In this document: positions 15,709 to 17,816 of the stretch, piece after piece
Layout of the letters: each line of letters begins with the position of its first letter
Numbering within the stretch: position 1 is the first letter of the stretch
Assembly: GCA_044464765.1 (NCBI GenBank)
Contig: JBIQKZ010000029.1
Coordinates: 1 to 17,816, forward strand
Source: JBIQKZ01 sp044464765
Lineage (GTDB): Bacteria; Pseudomonadota; Gammaproteobacteria; Burkholderiales; Burkholderiaceae_B
Direction of reading: 5' to 3'
Length of the DNA: 17,816 nucleotides
Position numbers and translations under genes: made by a program
The notes under the pieces: generated by a model
Told to the model about the DNA's origin: nothing
What the model saw: the letters and a program-made list of their open reading frames with translations, nothing else
The model's database searches: none

Positions 15709-15974
15709 TGCAACCGAACCGGCATGGGGAAATTGTTGCCGGAGTTTGTTATTGGGGAAACTTGTGTGGGCGTAGTTGAGCGTAGGCGGGTGTGGGGTGG
15801 CCTCGGGGTATGTCGTCTCACCGATAGGCCTGGGGCCAGGAACAGTCGCGTTCGCGGGGATGCGCCCGTCCGTGCTTCAAGTCATGGTTATCCGGCGTGA
15901 CACCTTCGGTCCGTCTGGTTGAGTCGGGTCTGCGCGTTACGTTTTCTAAAAACAAACAGTGTGTGCAGATTTTT
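15709..15974. other. Intergenic region of the mobile element without a clear gene
   Basis: This 266-bp gap lies between the excisionase-like gene and the end of the large PIN-like gene. The short open frames across it look like by-products. Two copies of GGGGAAA (15726-15732 and 15754-15760, 28 bp apart) lie 48-82 bp upstream of the excisionase start and could be binding sites. A GC-rich stretch with short inverted repeats (CCTGGGGCCAGG, 15829-15840) follows. I see no strong terminator after the large gene. Confidence 0.5.
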
Positions 15975-17816
15975 TCATGGTTCGGATTCAAATGATTGAA
16001 AATATTCAGCAATAATTTTTAAAGACATGAAATGCCCTTTAGCAAAGCTTAAAAATTTTCGACAAATATGCTCCCAAAGGGCGTGGTGCGTCCCTGTTCT
16101 GGAGAGCATGTACTTCATAGCCTTTGCTAGTCGAAGTTCCGTGTAGCCCTTGCCAAATGCGAGATATAGACTGAGTCCGTGATTAAATACATGATCGGTG
16201 AAAATCTGCCAAGGTGTGTAGCGTGGCCATAGAGTTCTGAGATCTCCGCCAAAGGTATAGCGACTGGATAGATGAACAAAAATCAAATGGAGCAGCAGCT
16301 CGGATTGCCCTTCATCTGAAAAAATTTGGCGACCGTGATTTTTTATCAGTTGGAACAGAATGAAACTAGCCAACGGATTTGGTGTTTGTGCTAGCGAATG
16401 GAGATTTTGAGCGGTGAATGCCAGTGGAAGGGCGCCAACAGAGTAAAGTAAAAAGCCGTGTCGCAGACTCTCAAAGTCGAACTCTTCTTTTGACACAGCC
16501 CGAAGAACAATAGCGGCTACATTTGCCGTAGGGCTCTTGTTGGCGTGGTGTAGAGCAGAAAAAGCCCCATCCATACAAAACCAAGGAATGTTATTGGCCA
16601 TGGAAAGCTGAATGGCATCGTAGACGGTAGCGTCTATCCCTTCCTTGATTGAAAAAACCTCAAGATTTGCATCATGAGCCATCGGATAGGCTACAGATGC
16701 ATTGTTCAGCACTAATCGCAGCATCTCTACTATGTGTGCGCTATTTTCGCGAATATCCGATGCCGTGGTTCGAACAAGTCTTCCACTATCCGTCACACCT
16801 AAGAGCATGAACTTTTCATCGGAGATTTCATTGATGAACTGTGTAAGCTTCTCTTTGGTGGCTGCGGGTAAAATAAATGAAATGCCTGCGTCTAGTACCG
16901 CGCGGACTAGGTTTGTAGTTGCTAAGTAGCCAATACCGTAAGCGTCAAGCACAATGGCATTAGGGCTAGCCTCCCCTTGATTCCATAGGGGTGATTTGGG
17001 AATCCGGACGTCAGGCCAGCAATTCAAAGCGCTTTTAAAAGCATCGTTTGGATAGAGCGCATGACCACGAATATATAACGGTAAGGCATCAACCTCCTCT
17101 AGTTGCTTGCGACGCTCTGCATCTGAATTTTGGCCCAATTTTTTCTCTAAATAGGGTACTAACTCAGCTGGGTCAGATGGCATCTGCATCATAACGAAGC
17201 AATCGCTACCATCGTTGTGAGTATGTCGCAGTCGTAATGCAAGACGTAAACACCCCACGTAAGGGGGCAGGCGGTCTATCACCCTGTAAGTAGCCATTCC
17301 CAAATTGGCGCTTTCGCCTTTCGGCAGATCTTGCAGCAGCTTCCCCAAGTGGCTGGAGGACCTCAATGTGTACTCACCGGAGCTTTGGTTGTCCTCAAGG
17401 ATCAGCCGAGTCTGAATATTTCCTTCCTGCTCATACTCAATGGCAACTGTGCACTGCTCTAAAGTAGCCGAGACATCTAAGTCTAAGTCGGTCATGAGGC
17501 CTGTGCCAAAGTGGAAATTTACCAAGTCGACGGCTCGCTCTCTGGGGGATTGGATGAACCAATCCACCCACAGCGGCTCTACGCGTTTAAAGTTCCCGGC
17601 TCGGGTAAGAAACCCAAGAATGGCTATTACCTCGGGAATCGGAGATTGCAGCACAGCATCAGGTATCCTCTGATGAAAAAGCTGTTGCTCGGCTAAACTC
17701 TGATGTCGCGCTCGAAGGTGGCAGCCCTGATACCATGCATATGCCATATCAGGTGCATACTTGTCAACGCCGGTTGAAATCTGACCCGCTTTCGTCGGAA
17801 TCGTCGGAGTAAAACT
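15975..17816 (-). CDS. Large protein of unknown function with a PIN-like nuclease segment, N-terminus cut by window edge
   Basis: At least 613 codons are open, and the frame continues to the right edge. An ATG at 17747 is possible, but the preceding 23 codons (ending VDKYAPD before the Met) read as protein, so the start is probably outside. I do not recognise a named family. Counting from 17747, the segment about 263-400 looks like a PIN ribonuclease-type domain: AIVLDAYGIGYL (Asp268), an acidic KEKLTQFI region (Glu299), DATVYDAIQLSMANNIP (Asp372, Asp377) and WFCMDGAF (Asp393). The flanks are helical: 1-90, and a long C-terminal part 420-590 rich in Leu and Phe. No signal peptide or membrane segment is clear. 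Base composition is visibly richer in A+T than the core genes, as in acquired DNA. Position in an integrase island suggests cargo, possibly antiphage defence or a toxin; this is inference. Confidence 0.8.
   Translation of the reverse strand, partial: SFTPTIPTKAGQISTGVDKYAPDMAYAWYQGCHLRARHQSLAEQQLFHQRIPDAVLQSPIPEVIAILGFLTRAGNFKRVEPLWVDWFIQSPRERAVDLVNFHFGTGLMTDLDLDVSATLEQCTVAIEYEQEGNIQTRLILEDNQSSGEYTLRSSSHLGKLLQDLPKGESANLGMATYRVIDRLPPYVGCLRLALRLRHTHNDGSDCFVMMQMPSDPAELVPYLEKKLGQNSDAERRKQLEEVDALPLYIRGHALYPNDAFKSALNCWPDVRIPKSPLWNQGEASPNAIVLDAYGIGYLATTNLVRAVLDAGISFILPAATKEKLTQFINEISDEKFMLLGVTDSGRLVRTTASDIRENSAHIVEMLRLVLNNASVAYPMAHDANLEVFSIKEGIDATVYDAIQLSMANNIPWFCMDGAFSALHHANKSPTANVAAIVLRAVSKEEFDFESLRHGFLLYSVGALPLAFTAQNLHSLAQTPNPLASFILFQLIKNHGRQIFSDEGQSELLLHLIFVHLSSRYTFGGDLRTLWPRYTPWQIFTDHVFNHGLSLYLAFGKGYTELRLAKAMKYMLSRTGTHHALWEHICRKFLSFAKGHFMSLKIIAEYFQSFESEP

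Noticed and set aside
15145..15900. 251-codon open frame on the plus strand across the regulator and excisionase genes
   Set aside because: It is antisense to two genes with recognisable domains and good starts, and its translation resembles no known protein; it is a GC-driven shadow frame.
15818..16012. 64-codon minus-strand frame after the large PIN-like gene
   Set aside because: It overlaps the end of that gene, has no ribosome site, and shows no domain; low-complexity basic composition suggests chance.
1..17816. CRISPR array, rRNA genes or a complete insertion sequence
   Set aside because: No regularly spaced repeats, rRNA-like segments or transposase genes were seen when reading the window.

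Overview
This window looks like a betaproteobacterial chromosome, most probably from the family Alcaligenaceae (Bordetella, Achromobacter, Pusillimonas and relatives). The evidence is the high GC content, the gene order yciO-type gene / M50 protease / dapA / bamC, the fused CysG of the usual proteobacterial type, and the sequence character of the core proteins. The genus call is inference from protein recognition, not from a search.

Left part, 1-4600. A tRNA-His gene is cut by the left edge (minus strand). Four or five plus-strand genes follow: an alpha/beta hydrolase closed by a small terminator-like hairpin, a YciO-type Sua5/YrdC protein, a membrane zinc protease (site-2 protease family), dapA (lysine and cell-wall precursor synthesis) and bamC (outer-membrane assembly lipoprotein). 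A strong terminator follows bamC.

Middle part, 4600-9990. A gap between the convergent genes bamC and cysG holds a 144-bp segment that could fold into an elaborate nested structure; no gene explains it. The minus-strand cluster cysJ-cysI-cysG follows. It encodes both subunits of NADPH-sulfite reductase and the enzyme that makes their siroheme cofactor, so it is a self-consistent sulfite-to-sulfide operon. Four CTTAT/ATAAG half-sites upstream of cysJ suggest control by a LysR-type regulator such as CysB.

Right core part, 9990-13840. roxA (a JmjC-like ribosomal-protein hydroxylase) and mutS (mismatch repair) lie on the minus strand, 15 bp apart, and look like one transcription unit.

Accessory part, 13841-17816. 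A mobile element begins immediately upstream of mutS. It carries a tyrosine-recombinase integrase whose stop codon is 5 bp from the mutS ATG, a small helix-turn-helix regulator, an excisionase-like protein, and a large AT-richer gene that runs off the right edge. The last gene has a PIN-nuclease-like segment and may be a defence or toxin gene. A near-consensus promoter with an operator-like palindrome between its -35 and -10 boxes precedes the regulator and integrase. Because the element sits directly against mutS, it may control mutS expression. This junction, the PIN-like cargo gene and the structured segment after bamC are the three things most worth a second look.
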